From an uncultured Desulfovibrionaceae bacterium (GTDB lineage Bacteria > Desulfobacterota > Desulfovibrionia > Desulfovibrionales > Desulfovibrionaceae), in the NCBI GenBank assembly GCA_944325325.1, contig CALUZP010000110.1, forward strand, positions 1 through 50,377: DNA of 50,377 bases, read 5' to 3'. Both the position numbers and the translations under genes were made by a program. How positions within the stretch are numbered: position 1 is the first letter of the stretch; each line of letters opens with the position of its first letter. Below the pieces are notes generated by a model, which saw only the letters and a list, made by a program, of their open reading frames with translations, did no database searches and was not told where the DNA came from. Shown in pieces: positions 17,168 through 25,083 of the stretch.

Positions 17168-17316
17168 CAGAGTATTTTTGGGTTGAAACGCAAAGCGTTT
17201 CAACCCATACGGCCTGTCGTTTCGCGGGAAAAGCGCGGTTGTTCCGCTCAGGTATGGCCGGGCGGCGCTGTGCTGCCGCCTCGCGTGGTATCTTTTTCAA
17301 AGATAAAACGCTCTAG
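17168..17316 (+). repeat. Dispersed ~150-bp MITE-like element, copy B
   Basis: The left end is CAGAGT, where other copies have TAGAGC, and the right end is CGCTCTAG. The left hairpin is a perfect 12-bp stem (GGGTTGAAACGC / GCGTTTCAACCC) and the right-hand hairpin has TATC/GATA where others have TGCC/GGCA, so paired positions changed together. The CTA at 17313-17315 is the stop codon of the adjacent minus-strand thioesterase gene. The 17016-17167 stretch before it holds only GC-rich inverted repeats. Confidence 0.85.
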
Positions 17317-17723
17317 GCGATCAGTTCAAGCAGCCACACCGGCATGCGCACGGGCCTGCCTTCAAGATTGGTGCAGGCGTGCTCGGTAAAGCCCTCGGCG
17401 CGGACAACAGAACGTTCAGCGTCAGTCAGCTGGTAGACAAAGCGCATGGACGCCCTGCCGTGCTCAGCCAGGCCCACGCGGATCCAGATCAGTTCGTCAT
17501 AGCGCGAAGGGATCCGATACCGGCATCCGGCTTCGCGGACAGGCAGCATCAGCCCTTTTTCCTCGACCAGCGCGTAGCTCATGCCCAGCTGACGGATGTA
17601 GGCGCTGCGGCTGCGTTCGAAAAGATGCAGGTATTCGGCGTAATACAAATAGCCCATGGCGTCGGTTTCGCCATAGGAAACTCTGTGTTCCATCCATACG
17701 TCCTTGGCAGGAAATGCTTGCAT
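17313..17723 (-). CDS. YbgC-type acyl-CoA thioesterase (hot-dog fold)
   Basis: The 136-residue protein is a 4-hydroxybenzoyl-CoA thioesterase/YbgC-like hot-dog enzyme that hydrolyses acyl-CoA thioesters. The N-terminal VSYGETDAMGYLYYAEYLHLFERSRSAY carries the catalytic-type Asp (TDAMG) and the helix that follows. The ATG has GGAGG at 8 nt. Its stop codon TAG (17315-17313) lies inside the right tip of repeat copy B, so the element inserted at, or created, the 3' end of the gene. It is divergent from mltA. The physiological acyl-CoA substrate is not known. Confidence 0.85.
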   Translation of the reverse strand: MQAFPAKDVWMEHRVSYGETDAMGYLYYAEYLHLFERSRSAYIRQLGMSYALVEEKGLMLPVREAGCRYRIPSRYDELIWIRVGLAEHGRASMRFVYQLTDAERSVVRAEGFTEHACTNLEGRPVRMPVWLLELIA

Positions 17724-17848
17724 GACTGGGGTCCTCCAGATAAAAACATCATTGTTGACGGCACGATTCCCGGATTGAGCGGGCCCCGCCGCACGCCGCC
17801 GGCTGCGGGCGGGGAGGGACGCTGTCGCCCATAAGGATACGGTACGCT

Positions 17849-19027
17849 ATGAAACACGCTGCTCTCAAGGGCTTTTTGGCCATGGTGCTCTGCATCACGC
17901 TCCTGGGATGCGCCGACAGGCAGGTTGTGACGCCACTGCTTGCTGACGAAGCGTCAGCCGTTGCCCAGCAGGCAGCCGGGGAGCTGTCGCCCGCCGGGCA
18001 GGGCTTGTCCTCGTGGAATGATCTTGCGCCGGCTGTCAACGCGAGCCTGGAGTATGTGGCTTCCAAGGATCCCGAAGATATTGCCGTTGCACAAGACGAC
18101 GTGGCGGTCACCTGGGCTGAGGTCGCCCAGAGCCTGAACCGGCTGCGCGCCCTGCTGCCCCGGCTTGACGCCAATCCCGGGCTGCTTGCCGAACAGTTTC
18201 GCTGGCTGCGCCTTAATGGCGGCGCGCACTTTTCGGGGTACTATGAGGCCGAAGTGAAGGCAAGCCGCAAGGCCTCCGGAACGTTTTGTCATCCGCTGTA
18301 CCGTCGCCCGGCAGACCTGCATACCGTGATGCTGGGTGACTTTGCGCCTGAACTTATTGGCATGCGTCTTGTCTACCGCATCCGTGAAGGCGGGGGCATT
18401 GTGCCTTACTACAGCCGTTCTGAAATAGAGGAAGGTGTGCTCAAGGGGCAGGAGCTCGCCTGGCTCAGCAGCGCACTCGACGCATATTTTTTGCAGATTC
18501 AGGGCTCTGGCCGACTGCGCTTTGAGGATGGCACCGTACTGAGCGCCCTGTATGACGGAGACAACGGCCGTCCCTATCGCAGCCTTGGCCGCAGGATGAT
18601 TGACGAAGGGTTGATCCCGGCAGATGAGATCAGCATGCAGAGCATCCGTGCCTGGCTTGAAGCGCATCCTGACCGGCAGGATGAAATGCTCAACTACAAC
18701 CCCCGCTATGTGTTTTTCAGGCTGCGCAACGAACCTCTGGTCGGTGCGATTGGACGGCCTCTTACCCCTTATGTGACGCTTGCCGTCGACAGAACCACGT
18801 TTCCCCTTGGCGGAGCCCTTGTATACAGGACAACCCTGCCCCGGCAGCATGAGGACGGTTCCCGTGCAGAGCCGCGGCCGGTTACAGGAATAGGCCTGGC
18901 TCAGGATACAGGGGGGGCCATCAAATACCGGCGGATCGATCTGTTCTGCGGGAGTGGTGACAAGGCCGCCTATGAGGCCGGACATCTTAATACGGCTGGG
19001 GACGTCTGGCTGCTGCTGGCCCGGTAG
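17849..19027 (+). CDS. mltA: Membrane-bound lytic murein transglycosylase A
   Basis: This 392-residue outer-membrane lipoprotein cleaves peptidoglycan glycan strands with formation of 1,6-anhydromuramic acid. A signal peptide with lipobox LLGC puts the lipidated Cys at about residue 21. The MltA-specific domain covers roughly 115-310 (FSGYYEAEVKAS, then IQGSGRLRFEDG), followed by the 3D domain (VDRTTFPLGGALV, and GIGLAQDTGGAIKYRRIDLFCGSG). D353 of DTGGAI corresponds to the catalytic acid region. The ATG follows AAGGATACGG. Its nearest plus-strand neighbour is an uncharacterised acidic protein. Confidence 0.93.
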   Translation: MKHAALKGFLAMVLCITLLGCADRQVVTPLLADEASAVAQQAAGELSPAGQGLSSWNDLAPAVNASLEYVASKDPEDIAVAQDDVAVTWAEVAQSLNRLRALLPRLDANPGLLAEQFRWLRLNGGAHFSGYYEAEVKASRKASGTFCHPLYRRPADLHTVMLGDFAPELIGMRLVYRIREGGGIVPYYSRSEIEEGVLKGQELAWLSSALDAYFLQIQGSGRLRFEDGTVLSALYDGDNGRPYRSLGRRMIDEGLIPADEISMQSIRAWLEAHPDRQDEMLNYNPRYVFFRLRNEPLVGAIGRPLTPYVTLAVDRTTFPLGGALVYRTTLPRQHEDGSRAEPRPVTGIGLAQDTGGAIKYRRIDLFCGSGDKAAYEAGHLNTAGDVWLLLAR

Positions 19028-19201
19028 CAGGCATGGTTGATGAATCGCCCTGTGGCGGGTGCGGGGTGGCAAAAAATCTTGAGAGCCCCTCGCGCCAGTG
19101 AATACGGGCAGCATATGTTTTGAAATGACGCAATTTCAGGCATCAGCCGTCCCGGAAACCGTCCAGAGGGCGGGCAGACTGCCTGGCTGCACGAGGTACG
19201 C

Positions 19202-20056
19202 ATGAACAGGCCCGATACGGCACGGATGGCGCAGAGCCCGCACGACGACATTATTGAGTTGATCGAAATTGTCCGGGAAGATGAGGAAAAGACCGCTGAA
19301 GCGGACTCGGATTCTGGACAGGATGCGGACATCATCGAACTTGATGACGCCATTGAAGATTTCCCCCAGGAAGAAAGCCTGGTGACGCCTGTTGGCAGCG
19401 GTTCTGCCGGCGGCAGGCCGCTCCTGGCTGCTCCGGCTGATGCAGCCAGTGAAGAGCCTGCTGGAACCAGCTCCCCGGCGGATGAGACCGCGGTCATGCC
19501 GGAAGAGACCGGATCCGTACAGGTTGCCTGTCCTCCTCCCGCGGCGGATTTGCCTGAAGACGTCACGGCCGCTCTGGAGACCGCTGTATCTGCTCCTGTG
19601 GCGTCCCGCACGGAGGACGGAGCCGGTTTTTCCGCTGAAGAGCAGACGCTGCTGCTGGAGCGGATCCATACGCTTGAAGAGAATCTAGCCCAGGCCGTCA
19701 GGGAGAACGATGAGTTCCGCCTGCGCCTGGAGGATCTGGAGCAGCGCATGGCCGAATGGCTGGGGCGCCTTGAGCGGGAACTGGTTCTTCTTGAGGATCG
19801 GACAGCCGCTCTGGAGGCCGTACCTCAGATTTCGCTTGATTCGGTACAGGCCGCCATGGATTCACTGAGCGGCCAGCTCAATGCCTCCCTGGATGCCATG
19901 CAGGGCAATCTTGACGCCGTACAGCGTGAACTGCATGCGGACGAAACACTGACTGAACTGAGCTCACGGCTTGAACCGACGATTGACAAGGCGGCCGCCC
20001 AGGCTGCTGCGCGTGTCATCCGTGAGGAAATCAGCCGGATGATGGCCCAGGCATAG
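19202..20056 (+). CDS. Uncharacterised acidic protein with C-terminal coiled coil
   Basis: I do not recognise this 284-residue protein. It has no signal peptide or membrane helix. The first 60 residues are highly acidic and contain DIIEL twice (16-20 and 43-47). Residues 60-140 are low-complexity Ala/Pro/Glu. From about 142 to 215 there is a strong heptad pattern (LLLERIHTLEENLAQAV, then RLRLEDLEQRMAEWLGRLE). The C-terminus ends with QAAARVIREEISRMMAQA, a helix of the kind found at oligomerising tails. Codon use is like its neighbours. It may be a cytoplasmic scaffold or polarity protein, but that is speculation. It lies downstream of mltA with a 174-nt gap. Confidence 0.7.
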   Translation: MNRPDTARMAQSPHDDIIELIEIVREDEEKTAEADSDSGQDADIIELDDAIEDFPQEESLVTPVGSGSAGGRPLLAAPADAASEEPAGTSSPADETAVMPEETGSVQVACPPPAADLPEDVTAALETAVSAPVASRTEDGAGFSAEEQTLLLERIHTLEENLAQAVRENDEFRLRLEDLEQRMAEWLGRLERELVLLEDRTAALEAVPQISLDSVQAAMDSLSGQLNASLDAMQGNLDAVQRELHADETLTELSSRLEPTIDKAAAQAAARVIREEISRMMAQA

Positions 20057-20317
20057 ACGTCTGGTCTGCGAACTGTCCCGGTGTGCCGTCTTGTGCACGC
20101 CTGCCGGACAAGTTTTTGCCGGCGTTCCCTGCCGCAGGTTCTCGCAGGGATGTGCTCAAAACAGGGGCTGTGTGCGCGCTCTGCCGGACAGGTAAATGTG
20201 CACCGGGATGGAGGCGCTGCTGCCTGTGCGCTGGCCAGATAGACGCAGCGGACAAATCAGAGCAGGGATTCCGGCAGGCAGACATTCATGGCTTGGCTAT
20301 AGCGTTTTTTGCAGCAT

Positions 20318-20359
20318 AAAGGGGCTGTGAACCGTCTCCTCGTGGTTCACAGCCCCTTT
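20318..20359 (-). terminator. Long perfect hairpin terminator
   Basis: AAAGGGGCTGTGAACC (20318-20333) pairs perfectly over 16 bp with GGTTCACAGCCCCTTT (20344-20359). Because the arms begin with A and end with T it can serve both directions. It most likely ends the small minus-strand gene at 20458-20607, and possibly also the plus-strand transcript from the coiled-coil gene. The 20057-20317 stretch before it holds no recognisable gene. Confidence 0.85.
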
Positions 20360-20457
20360 CCTTATGTAACCTTGAAAGCCCCACAGGCAGGGCAGCAGGG
20401 AGCTTTTTTTCAGGTGCTGTTCGTGTATTGTTGACCTTGCAGTTCGTGTGCCGTTGT

Positions 20458-20607
20458 TTACCGGCACTGTGAAGAGTTTTTGGAGCCGCACCCCTTGCAG
20501 CCGCATCCGCAGCTGCAACCGCCTCCGTTCCGGCTTGTCCGGTAGAAGCGCCGGATGCAATATACTGCCGCAGCAATGACGCATACCGCCACGAGGATTT
20601 CTTCCAT
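20458..20607 (-). CDS. FeoB-associated Cys-rich membrane protein (49 residues)
   Basis: This short gene encodes one N-terminal membrane helix (MEEILVAVCVIAAAVYCIRRFY), then a Gly/Cys tail (GGGCSCGCGCKGCGSKNSSQC) with six Cys and the pattern CxCxCxCKGC. That layout matches the small Cys-rich proteins usually found beside the ferrous iron transporter gene feoB. The ATG has GGAG 7 nt upstream, a promoter with consensus hexamers lies at 20638-20664, and a 16-bp terminator follows. So it is an independent transcription unit here, with no feoB in the window. A metal-binding or iron-delivery role is inference from the family. Confidence 0.8.
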   Translation of the reverse strand: MEEILVAVCVIAAAVYCIRRFYRTSRNGGGCSCGCGCKGCGSKNSSQCR

Positions 20608-20637
20608 AATAGAACTCCGTGTTGATTTTCTTTTTCA

Positions 20638-20664
20638 ATTATAGCCGATTCAAACGGATGTCAA
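20638..20664 (-). promoter_or_regulatory. Promoter of the small Cys-rich protein gene
   Basis: On the minus strand both hexamers match the sigma70 consensus exactly: TTGACA (20664-20659) and TATAAT (20643-20638). The spacer is only 15 bp, shorter than the 17 bp optimum, which may make it dependent on an activator or unusually supercoiling-sensitive. Confidence 0.6.
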
Positions 20665-20735
20665 CCGGAGGATGATGGCGGCGTGGAGAACGTCAGGCAT
20701 GGCAGTTCCGGGGAGGATCGCTGTCCTGACTGTGG

Positions 20736-20769
20736 AAAACCGGACAGGGCTGTCTGCCCTGCCCGGTTT
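20736..20769 (-). terminator. Terminator after thiE
   Basis: AACCGG (20738-20743) pairs with CCGGTT (20763-20768) and continues through CAGGGC/GCCCTG after one mismatch. On the minus strand it is followed by TTTTCC. It closes the thiSFGHE operon. Confidence 0.7.
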
Positions 20770-20803
20770 GTTTCTGGAGACATACGTGTGAGGAAACCCT
20801 GAG

Positions 20804-21424
20804 TCATGCCTGCGCAGGTTCGGCATTCCAGACCTGTCTGCATGCGGCGATCAGGGCGGCCGGATCTGCAGCCTGCATCAGTCCGGACATGATGCACGCG
20901 CCTGCCGCACCTGCCGCGCGCACACCGGCAAGAACCTGCGGTGTGATGCCGCCAATGGCGTATACAGGCACGTCAACAGCGGTGCAGACAGCGTGCAGGA
21001 ACGAAAGTCCTCTGGGGGCAAGGCCTGCCTTGCACGCTGTAGGGAACACATGGCCGGCGATCAGTCTTGTGGCGCCCAGGTCTGCCGCTTCGCGGGCCTC
21101 GTCCGGGCTGTGTACCGAGGTGCCGAGGCTGACAAACTGCCGCCGCGTCTGCCGTGAGGTTGCGCGCAGCGCCGGCAGGGGCAGGTGCACAGCCGTGCAG
21201 CCCAGTTCGCAGGCCAGATCCAGCGGACCGTTGAGCACAAAGGGCACCCCTCCTGCCGCGCATACACCGGCAATCTTCCTGGCCAGGCTTTTGAGGGCGG
21301 CTGGTGCCAGGTCTTTTTCACGCAGGATAACGGCTGACGGCCGGCCCGCAACGATGCGTTCAATCCTCCGGGCCAGGGGCTCGGTGCACAGGGCCTGGCA
21401 GGTCACGCAGACAATGTCAGACAT
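20804..21424 (-). CDS. thiE: Thiamine phosphate synthase (ThiE/TenI family)
   Basis: The 206-residue TIM-barrel protein belongs to the ThiE/TenI family. ThiE joins the thiazole and pyrimidine halves into thiamine phosphate. The features are VILREKDLA near the N-terminus, GHVFPTACKAGLAPRGLSFL (diphosphate loop, about residues 123-142) and YAIGGITPQ. Some family members are thiazole tautomerases (TenI). The 'CKxGxxPRG' wording is seen in both groups, and the sequence is somewhat short for ThiE. It is last in the thi operon; the start overlaps the thiH stop by 8 nt, so the two are coupled. Confidence 0.8.
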   Translation of the reverse strand: MSDIVCVTCQALCTEPLARRIERIVAGRPSAVILREKDLAPAALKSLARKIAGVCAAGGVPFVLNGPLDLACELGCTAVHLPLPALRATSRQTRRQFVSLGTSVHSPDEAREAADLGATRLIAGHVFPTACKAGLAPRGLSFLHAVCTAVDVPVYAIGGITPQVLAGVRAAGAAGACIMSGLMQAADPAALIAACRQVWNAEPAQA

Positions 21425-22598
21425 AGATGGTGTCGCTCATGACAGGCTGCAGGCCGCGGGCAAGGACGGCTGCCCTGACTTCAGGGACTGACCGGCCGTC
21501 GGAGATTTCGAACTGACCGTCACCGCGGTCGCTGCTTTCGTCACTGTGGCCGCCGATGCCCACATCCACACCGGCAGAGATCTTGGTGGCCGCCATACCG
21601 ATGACGTGATCGCGGAACCCTGCCCGCTCACGGGTGGAAATGGTGATCCCGGCAAAGGGCATGAACAGGCGGTAAGCCAGGATGACCTGCAGCAGCTGGC
21701 GCTCGTGGACGTCTTTGGGGTTGATGGTGTCGTCGTTGATGATCGGCCGCAACCGGGGGCATGAGAACGCGATTTCCGCATGCGGGTATTTTTTCTGCAG
21801 CAGCCATGCGTGCATTCCCGTGGCCAGGGCGTCCTTGCGGAAATCCGAGAGGCCGAGCAGCGCGGCAAAGCCCACGCCGCGCATGCCGCCGCGCAAAGCG
21901 CGTTCCTGGGCGTTCACCCGGTAGGGGAAGATCCGCTTGTGCCCGGCCAGATGGAGCTGCTCGTACCGGTCGGAATCATAGGTTTCCTGAAAGACCGTCA
22001 CATAATCCGCCCCGCACTGGTGCAGGTAGGCGTATTCCTCAGTATTGAGCGGATAGACTTCAAGTCCTACGGCGCGAAAGTACTTGCGCGCCAGGCGGCA
22101 GGCTTCGCCAATGTATTCCACGCTCGACGAGGAGCGGCTTTCGCCGGTCAGAATAAGGATGTCCTGCAGGCCTGTGGCCGCAATGGCGCGCATTTCGCGA
22201 TCAATCCCCGCAGGATCCAGCTTGGCCCTGTGGATCCGGTTGTGCCGGTTGAATCCACAGTAGACACAATAGTTTTCACAGTAGTTGGAAATATAAAGCG
22301 GTGTAAACAGGGTCACGGCATTGCCGAACCAGCGCTGTGTTTCGGCCGTGGCAAGCCTGGCCATTTCCTCAAGCATGGGATCGGCGGCCGGCGACAATAG
22401 CGCCGCAAAGTGCCTCGGCGTGCGCGTTCCGGCGGCCAGCGCCTCGCGCACGTCGGCCGTGCTGAACGCTTCCGGCGTGTAGGCCTGCTGCGCGGCCAGT
22501 ACCTGTTCCATGACGTCCGAATCGATGACTTCCATGTCCGGAAGGTAGGCCATGTGATCAATGCGGTTCCTGGGATCCAGTTCCCTGATGTGTTTCAT
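21417..22598 (-). CDS. thiH: 2-iminoacetate synthase (tyrosine lyase) ThiH
   Basis: This radical SAM enzyme of 393 residues cleaves tyrosine to dehydroglycine and p-cresol for thiazole assembly, the oxygen-independent route. The cluster ligands are C107, C111 and C114 (NYCENYCVYCGFN). Downstream GGMRGVGFAALLGLSDFR and the C-terminal biotin/ThiH-associated region are typical. The ATG at 22598 has AAAGGA 7 nt upstream; a TTG directly before it is also open. It follows thiG after a 190-nt gap. Use of ThiH rather than ThiO fits an anaerobe. Confidence 0.95.
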   Translation of the reverse strand: MKHIRELDPRNRIDHMAYLPDMEVIDSDVMEQVLAAQQAYTPEAFSTADVREALAAGTRTPRHFAALLSPAADPMLEEMARLATAETQRWFGNAVTLFTPLYISNYCENYCVYCGFNRHNRIHRAKLDPAGIDREMRAIAATGLQDILILTGESRSSSSVEYIGEACRLARKYFRAVGLEVYPLNTEEYAYLHQCGADYVTVFQETYDSDRYEQLHLAGHKRIFPYRVNAQERALRGGMRGVGFAALLGLSDFRKDALATGMHAWLLQKKYPHAEIAFSCPRLRPIINDDTINPKDVHERQLLQVILAYRLFMPFAGITISTRERAGFRDHVIGMAATKISAGVDVGIGGHSDESSDRGDGQFEISDGRSVPEVRAAVLARGLQPVMSDTIYV

Positions 22599-22789
22599 CA
22601 AAGCATCCTTTGTGGTTTGCGGCCGTCCCTGCTCTGGGAGGCCGGCCTGCCAGAAGGCGGCAGAAGCCGAGGGAATCGTATTTCTGGCCGTTGCAAGGCG
22701 GTTGAGAGGCTGTGTTTTTCTGCGGCTGCAGCCCAGGGGCGGGCCGGCCGGAAATACGGCGGCCCTGCCCCAGGCAGTATGCCGGGAGA

Positions 22790-23575
22790 TCAGCTGCGGA
22801 CGAAGCCGGTCAGCGGATCCGAGGCTTCGCCGCCGCAGGACAGCACACGGCCAAGCCGGGCCAGATAGGCTGCACGGCCGGCCCTGATGGCCAGACCAAA
22901 GGCTTCCGCCATCAAGGGCACGTCGCCGGCCGTGGCAATGCCGGTGTTGGCCATCACGGCGGCCACGCCCATTTCCATGGCTTCGCAGGCCTGCGAAGGC
23001 CGCCCGATGCCCGCGTCAACGATGATGGGCAGCTTGATTTCGTTGACCAGGATCTGGATGAAGTCGCGGGTACTCAGACCACGGTTGGAACCGATGGGTG
23101 CGCCAAGCGGCATGATGGCTGCTGCGCCGGCTTCGACGAGATCGCGGGCCACATAGAGATCCGGATACATGTAGGGCAAAACGACAAAGCCTTCGTGGCT
23201 GAGGCGTTCGGTAGCACGGATGGTTTCGGCGTTGTCCGGCAGCAGGTAGCGGGTGTCGCGCATGATTTCGAGCTTGACAAAATCACCGCAGCCCATTTCG
23301 CGGGCCAGCCGGGCGATGCGCACAGCCTCATCGGCGTTGCGCGCGCCGGAGGTGTTGGGCAGCAGCGTCACTTCCTTGGGAATGTAGTCCAGGATGTCGT
23401 CCGCGCCGCCAGGATTGGCCCGCCGCACGGCCAGCGTCACGATTTGTGCGCCGGCCCGATCCACCGCCGCACGGATGAGATCCAGCGAGTACTTGCCGGA
23501 ACCGAGAATGAAGCGGGAAGAAAAAGTCTTGCCGCCCAGAGTCAACGTATCATTGCATTCCATAACTGCTTCCAT
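22790..23575 (-). CDS. thiG: Thiazole synthase ThiG
   Basis: The 261-residue TIM barrel builds the thiazole phosphate ring from deoxyxylulose phosphate, dehydroglycine and ThiS-thiocarboxylate. The characteristic run is [15 protein letters not shown], then [21 protein letters not shown] with the Schiff-base Lys, [10 protein letters not shown], and [20 protein letters not shown]. The ATG at 23575 has AGGGG 8 nt upstream. A second ATG at 23563 would remove four residues and has only a weak site. It lies between thiF and thiH in the operon. Confidence 0.95.
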   Translation of the reverse strand: MEAVMECNDTLTLGGKTFSSRFILGSGKYSLDLIRAAVDRAGAQIVTLAVRRANPGGADDILDYIPKEVTLLPNTSGARNADEAVRIARLAREMGCGDFVKLEIMRDTRYLLPDNAETIRATERLSHEGFVVLPYMYPDLYVARDLVEAGAAAIMPLGAPIGSNRGLSTRDFIQILVNEIKLPIIVDAGIGRPSQACEAMEMGVAAVMANTGIATAGDVPLMAEAFGLAIRAGRAAYLARLGRVLSCGGEASDPLTGFVRS

Positions 23576-23773
23576 GGCTGCTGCCCCTGAAAAGTTGAAA
23601 GCTGGCCCGCATCTGGCGCGGGCTCTTGTGACAGGCCTCTCCGCACGCGCATGCGCCTGGGGAAGCCTGCCGGCGCGCCTTGTTCTGGCGCGTTTTCCCA
23701 TGTCCCTGGGCGTGGATTTGATTCCGCGCCCTTCAGAAGGTTCAGTCTGACGCTGAACCAGTTTACAGGCCGG

Positions 23774-24601
23774 TCAGGCGTCTGTTTCCCCGGCAATGAG
23801 CCGCAGAATCATCAGGGCCTGATGTCCGGCGCAAAGCATCACCCGCGGGGCCATCAGCCCCACGCCGTAGCCTGCCTCGCTTTCCCCGTCGCCGCACAAG
23901 TAAAAGCGATCAGTGATTTTTCTTGTTACCAGGGTGTTGCCGGAGGCGTATCCTGCCATGCCCGACGCCGCGACCAGCGTTGCGCACGGCAGGCTTCCAA
24001 GCACGGCATCTGCCAGCATGGCTTTGGCTGCGGGATCGTCAAACGCTTCACAGACGATGTCATCACCGGCAAACAACCTGGGCGCGTTGGCGGCATCTAT
24101 CCGGATCTGATCGGCCGTCACCTCGCAATAGGGCGCAATGTCGGCAATCTCACGCCGCAACGCCTCTGTCTTTGGCAGTCCCAGATGAGCAAGACGGTAC
24201 GCCTGCCGGTTGAGGTTGCTTGGCTCCACCACGTCAAAATCCACCAGATGCAGATGGCCGACACCCGTGCGGGCCAGGGCTGTCGCCACATGGGAGCCGA
24301 GGCCGCCCAGCCCGGCAATGCCCACACGCGCCCGGGTCAGTCTGTCTGCCAGCCCCGGCGTGTTGCGCGCGGCCAGCATGGCCTTAAGTGCCCGGGGAGA
24401 CGGATAGACGCCTCTGGGCACAAGCACGACCTGATCGCCTTCGTGCAGCAGCGGGTTGTCTTCTGTCTGGTACCCGTTCAGAATGCGGATGAGTCCCGTG
24501 TGCGCACCATCTGGCTGGACGGTCAGATCGCGCAGCCGTGTTCCCTCCGGCGTCTCGGCAGGATCGCCGTTGAGCCGGATGCGGATTCTGTCCAGAGCCA
24601 T
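23774..24601 (-). CDS. thiF: ThiF-family adenylyltransferase with N-terminal ThiS-like domain
   Basis: This 275-residue E1-like protein activates the C-terminus of ThiS as an acyl-adenylate for sulfur transfer. The Rossmann fold starts at GIAGLGGLGSH (95-105), followed by VDFDVVEPSNLNRQAY (120-135) and KTEALR, the usual ATP and adenylation residues. The first 65 residues (IRIRLNGDPAETPEG and LIRILNGYQTEDNPLLHEGDQVVLVPRG) look like a second beta-grasp ThiS domain, but without the terminal Gly-Gly. The ATG at 24601 has GGAG 9 nt upstream; an ATG two codons earlier is too close. It follows thiS after 136 nt. Confidence 0.9.
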   Translation of the reverse strand: MALDRIRIRLNGDPAETPEGTRLRDLTVQPDGAHTGLIRILNGYQTEDNPLLHEGDQVVLVPRGVYPSPRALKAMLAARNTPGLADRLTRARVGIAGLGGLGSHVATALARTGVGHLHLVDFDVVEPSNLNRQAYRLAHLGLPKTEALRREIADIAPYCEVTADQIRIDAANAPRLFAGDDIVCEAFDDPAAKAMLADAVLGSLPCATLVAASGMAGYASGNTLVTRKITDRFYLCGDGESEAGYGVGLMAPRVMLCAGHQALMILRLIAGETDA

Positions 24602-24737
24602 TGGCATGTTCTCCGCAGGCAGCGCCTGCCAGTTTTTTGCCGCATGACAGCGGCACATGATGCATTTGAACCGGAGCACGCGCGCAGCGTTTTTTTTGTG
24701 CGCCTGCCCTGCCAGAGACCGTTCAGGCTGACCGGCT

Positions 24738-24932
24738 CTAGCCGCCTCCCACAAACCGCACGATTTCCACACGGTCGCCATCCTGCAGCACTGTGTCCGC
24801 ATAGCGGGCGCGTGGCACGATTTCGCCGTTGCGCTCCACAGCCACCCGATCGCGTGGCAGCCCTTCCTGAGCAATCAGGGCCTCTACGGTCAGGCCGTCC
24901 GCGTTGCGCTCCGTGCCGTTGACTTGCAGCAT
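24738..24932 (-). CDS. thiS: Sulfur carrier protein ThiS
   Basis: The 64-residue beta-grasp protein ends in VRFVGGG, the Gly-Gly tail that is adenylated and thiocarboxylated to donate sulfur to the thiazole ring. [31 protein letters not shown] and [21 protein letters not shown] follow the family layout closely. The ATG at 24932 has GGAGGGGAAC upstream. It is the first gene of the thi operon, and its start is only 33 nt from the end of a strong terminator, so expression depends on reading through that structure. Confidence 0.93.
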   Translation of the reverse strand: MLQVNGTERNADGLTVEALIAQEGLPRDRVAVERNGEIVPRARYADTVLQDGDRVEIVRFVGGG

Positions 24933-24964
24933 TGTTCCCCTCCACAGGGCGTGTTGTATCCAAC

Positions 24965-25024
24965 AAAAAAAGGCCGCACGAAAGGATACTACACCCGAGG
25001 TGGTGTACCCCTTCGTGCGACCTT
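24965..25024 (-). terminator. Intrinsic terminator in the thi operon leader (probable attenuator)
   Basis: CGCACGAA (24975-24982) pairs with TTCGTGCG (25012-25019), extended by AAGG/CCTT (24970-24973 with 25021-25024) and inner GG/CC pairs, with an apical part containing CACCTCGGGTG. Reading leftwards it ends in seven U (24971-24965). It lies between the promoter at 25056-25083 and thiS. It could also end read-through from hypE. Confidence 0.8.
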
Positions 25025-25055
25025 CACTCGCAGAAGCGTCTGCACTCTGAAAAAG

Positions 25056-25083
25056 AGTTTAGCGGTTTTTCACAAAACGTCAA
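25056..25083 (-). promoter_or_regulatory. sigma70 promoter of the thi operon
   Basis: On the minus strand TTGACG (25083-25078), a 16-bp spacer and TAAACT (25061-25056) form a good promoter. The transcript would begin near 25049, form a small GCAGA/TCTGC hairpin (25030-25043), then meet the terminator. No THI-box sequence (such as CTGAGA or the ACCTGATCTGG region) is visible. Confidence 0.6.
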
